Shown here: one piece after another, positions 14,010 through 15,163 of the stretch | Layout: each line of letters opens with the position of its first letter | Position numbering within the stretch: position 1 is the stretch's first letter | NCBI GenBank assembly: GCA_904419095.1 | Contig: CAJFQT010000022.1 | Location: forward strand, 1-15,163 | Direction: 5' to 3' | Length of the DNA stretch: 15,163 bases | DNA from: an uncultured Clostridia bacterium | GTDB lineage: Bacteria > Bacillota > Clostridia > TANB77 > CAG-508 | Program-made: the position numbers and the translations under genes | The notes under the pieces: model-generated | What the model was told of the DNA's origin: nothing | The model's input: the letters and a program-made list of their open reading frames with translations, nothing else | Database searches by the model: none

Positions 14010-14038
14010 GGAACGTTTTGGCGTGTCCCCAACGTTCC
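14010..14038. repeat. REP-like hairpin at the pnp stop codon
   Basis: A 12-bp stem (14010-14021 with 14027-14038, ten Watson-Crick pairs and two G-T) closes a 5-nt loop. It contains the GTCCCCAACGTTCC motif. The last base of the pnp TAG stop (14038) is the outermost base of the stem. AACGTT recurs at 14001-14006 and GTTCC at 14043-14047, so more copies of the core surround it. There is no U-tract on the minus strand. It resembles the pyk-end repeat in motif (GTCCCCAA) and in position. Confidence 0.6.
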
Positions 14039-15163
14039 TAATGTTCCATTAGGTCTTTCATGCTTAAGTTGATTCTTCCTTGGTCATCTATGTCTGTTAC
14101 TTTTACTGTTACTTTGTCTCCAACATGTAGTACATCTTCTATATTTTTTATTCTATCTTTTGAAATTTTTGATATGTGAAGTAATCCTTCTTTTCCATTA
14201 CATCCTAAGTCTACAAATGCTCCAAAGTTCATTATTCTTACTACTTCACCATAATAGATTCCTCCAACTTCGACTTCTCTTACTATGTCTTCTATCATTT
14301 CTAGTGCTTCTTGTGCTTTTTCTGAATCTGATGAATATATGAATACTTGTCCGTCTTCTTCTATGTCTATTTTTACACCTGTTTCATCTATTATTTTGTT
14401 TATCATTTTTCCACCAGGTCCGATTACGTCTTTTATTTTGTCTACTTTAATTTTTGTGCTTACAATTCTTGGTGCATATTTTGATATTTCTGCTCTTGGT
14501 TTATCTATTACTGGTAACATTACATCTTCTAATATGTGTTTTCTTGCAATTCTTGTTCTTTCAAATGCTTCTTTTATTACTTCATAGCTTAACCCGTCTA
14601 CTTTTATATCAACTTGTATTGCTGTTATTCCTTTTTCTGTTCCTCCTACTTTGAAGTCCATATCACCAAAGAAGTCTTCTAGTCCTTGGATATCTGTTAA
14701 CATTACATAGTCATTTTCGTCTTCTGGATTTGTTACAAGTCCTGTTGATATTCCTGCTACTGGTCTTTTAATTGGTACACCTGCGTCCATTAGTGCTAAT
14801 GTGCTTCCACATATACTTGCTTGTGATGTTGATCCGTTTGATGATAATACTTCTGATACAACTCTTATTGCATATGGGAATTCTTCTTCTGATGGAATTA
14901 CTGGAACTAGTGCTTTTTCTGCTAATGCTCCATGTCCTATTTCTCTTCTTCCAGGTCCTCTTGAAGGTCTAGCTTCTCCTACACTGTAACTTGGGAAGTT
15001 GTATTGATGCATATATCTTTTTGATTCTTCTGTGTCTATTCCATCTAATGTTTGTTCTTCACTTATCATTCCTAATGTTGCAACAGATAATACTTGAGTT
15101 TGTCCTCTTGTAAATAATGCACTTCCATGAACACGTGGTAATATTCCTACTTCGCAAGATAAT
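14038..15163 (-). CDS. pnp: Polyribonucleotide nucleotidyltransferase, 5' end cut by window edge
   Basis: The C-terminal 374 residues of PNPase; the frame is open to the right edge without a start, so the N-terminal half lies outside. PNPase is a trimeric 3'-5' phosphorolytic exoribonuclease of the degradosome. The visible part begins in the second RNase PH core (LPRVHGSALFTRGQTQVLSVATLG, then DFFGDMDFKVGGTEKGITAIQVDIKVDG with catalytic aspartates). It continues with a KH domain (VDKIKDVIGPGGKMINKI) and an S1 domain (GGIYYGEVVRIMNFGAFVDLGCNGKEGLLHIS). The protein ends just after the S1 domain (INLSMKDLMEH), without the longer tail many PNPases have. The TAG stop overlaps a REP-like hairpin. 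Confidence 0.98.
   Translation of the reverse strand, partial: LSCEVGILPRVHGSALFTRGQTQVLSVATLGMISEEQTLDGIDTEESKRYMHQYNFPSYSVGEARPSRGPGRREIGHGALAEKALVPVIPSEEEFPYAIRVVSEVLSSNGSTSQASICGSTLALMDAGVPIKRPVAGISTGLVTNPEDENDYVMLTDIQGLEDFFGDMDFKVGGTEKGITAIQVDIKVDGLSYEVIKEAFERTRIARKHILEDVMLPVIDKPRAEISKYAPRIVSTKIKVDKIKDVIGPGGKMINKIIDETGVKIDIEEDGQVFIYSSDSEKAQEALEMIEDIVREVEVGGIYYGEVVRIMNFGAFVDLGCNGKEGLLHISKISKDRIKNIEDVLHVGDKVTVKVTDIDDQGRINLSMKDLMEH

Noticed and set aside
1..15163. CRISPR array, tRNA or rRNA genes, intact transposase
   Set aside because: No regularly spaced repeats with unique spacers, no cloverleaf or rRNA-like GC-rich stretch, and no transposase motifs in any frame examined.

Overview
The window is low-GC DNA in which every supported gene lies on the minus strand. 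It reads like a Gram-positive, endospore-forming Firmicute, most likely a Clostridia-type gut anaerobe. The evidence is spoIIP, a YqeG-type HAD phosphatase, the efp/M24 peptidase/CD1247-like trio, strong AGGAGG ribosome sites and near-consensus sigma-A promoters with 17-18 bp spacers. I cannot assign a genus from the sequence alone.

Read in the direction of transcription (high to low coordinates), the window opens inside pnp (PNPase, 5' end missing). Next come queA, a small papain-like or transglutaminase-like hypothetical protein, tgt, a membrane-anchored WG-repeat protein and spoIIP. queA and tgt are the last two enzymes of queuosine tRNA modification. The WG-repeat gene is translationally coupled to tgt: its ribosome site overlaps the tgt stop codon.

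The middle (about 4.1-8.5 kb) is a carbon and lipid metabolism block: pgi, an acyl-ACP thioesterase and pyk. pgi and pyk each have a recognisable promoter. Each intergenic gap around this block holds a member of one family of non-coding palindromic elements, here called A, B and C (about 154, 67 and 275 bp). They share arms built on TTACAA..CAGACTA and AGAGCAGTCCGAAAG. Copy C carries a GC-richer, internally folded insert and is the most unusual stretch of the window. A second, unrelated class of REP-like hairpins (GGGGAC / GTCCCC motifs) begins exactly at the stop codons of pyk and pnp.

The left third (1-4.06 kb) is a housekeeping operon headed by a TTGACA-17-TAATAT promoter: yqeG, a prepilin peptidase without its zinc/methylase insert, an M24 Xaa-Pro peptidase, efp (with its own internal promoter) and a CD1247-like zinc-ribbon protein. 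Then comes a 54-residue membrane protein or lipoprotein driven by a fully consensus TTGACA-17-TATAAT promoter. rpmE (L31), with its own promoter, runs off the left edge. No tRNA, rRNA, CRISPR array or intact transposase gene is visible.
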